Source: Stenotrophomonas maltophilia (GTDB lineage Bacteria; Pseudomonadota; Gammaproteobacteria; Xanthomonadales; Xanthomonadaceae). Taken from it: a stretch of 30,288 bases of DNA. The notes beneath the pieces were generated by a model. That model ran no database searches. It had not been told where the DNA came from and saw only the letters and a program-made list of their open reading frames with translations. This document shows positions 30,264 through 30,288 of the stretch, piece by piece. How positions within the stretch are numbered: the stretch's first letter is position 1; the number at the start of each line of letters is the position of its first letter. The stretch covers positions 7,898 through 38,185 of the forward strand of contig DGIP01000340.1 in NCBI GenBank assembly GCA_002386405.1. The letters are read 5' to 3'. The position numbers and the translations under genes are program-made.

Positions 30264-30288
30264 TCCTCCTTTACTTTGCCAGGAGCCT

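Overview
The window looks like chromosome from a Stenotrophomonas (Xanthomonadaceae, Gammaproteobacteria). Protein-coding stretches are GC-rich. The intergenic gaps carry at least 13 short GTAG-headed hairpins of the SMAG type described from S. maltophilia. The gene set (puuA/puuB, a phosphate porin with pstS, a DUF3649-PepSY-DUF3325 iron operon, rlmKL) fits that group. I see no rRNA, tRNA, CRISPR array, insertion sequence or prophage. Most of the window is ordinary core chromosome. The accessory-looking parts are the lower-GC DUF6338-like gene (about 6.5-7.2 kb) and possibly the flavoprotein/secreted-protein pair at the left end.

Layout. 0-2.2 kb: a possible 3' end of an unknown gene, then an FMO-like flavoprotein translationally coupled to a small secreted protein. 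2.2-6.4 kb: a polyamine block with a PotF-type binding lipoprotein and gamma-glutamylputrescine synthetase (puuA) on the minus strand, and gamma-glutamylputrescine oxidase (puuB) divergent from puuA across a palindromic candidate operator. 6.5-7.2 kb: the orphan DUF6338-like membrane protein. 7.5-9.3 kb: a two-receiver diguanylate cyclase followed by a bacteriohemerythrin, with a perfect FNR/Anr box at the -41.5 position of the hemerythrin promoter. 9.3-14.5 kb: an MHS-type MFS transporter, a beta-alanine/omega-amino-acid aminotransferase, a ParB-like protein and a DUF445 membrane protein. 14.7-16.7 kb: a DUF4124 protein, an orphan antitoxin-like repressor with its own operator, and a class V aminotransferase.

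16.7-19.3 kb: a Fur-box promoter, a leader of roughly 190 nt, and a tightly overlapping DUF3649-PepSY-DUF3325 operon (probable ferric-siderophore reduction or uptake). 19.4-24.6 kb: rlmKL, an alpha/beta hydrolase, an AmpD-type amidase, a sulfurtransferase, and a DUF1289-Nudix CoA diphosphatase fusion. 24.6-27.4 kb: an FkpA/Mip-like protein with an odd FKBP domain, divergent from an enoyl-CoA hydratase / small hypothetical / nth operon. 27.4-30.3 kb: a phosphate-starvation block with a phosphate-selective porin and pstS, each behind PHO-box-like repeats, ending just before a further gene whose ribosome-binding site is at the right edge.

The clearest regulatory readings are oxygen control of the hemerythrin, Fur control of the PepSY operon, PhoB control of porin and pstS, autoregulation of the antitoxin-like gene, and a recurring -10/6-nt/start-codon layout that predicts leaderless mRNAs for six genes. 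No large undescribed system is evident. The best leads are the DUF6338-like orphan, the FNR-hemerythrin-cyclase pair, the orphan antitoxin, and the flavoprotein/secreted-protein pair.
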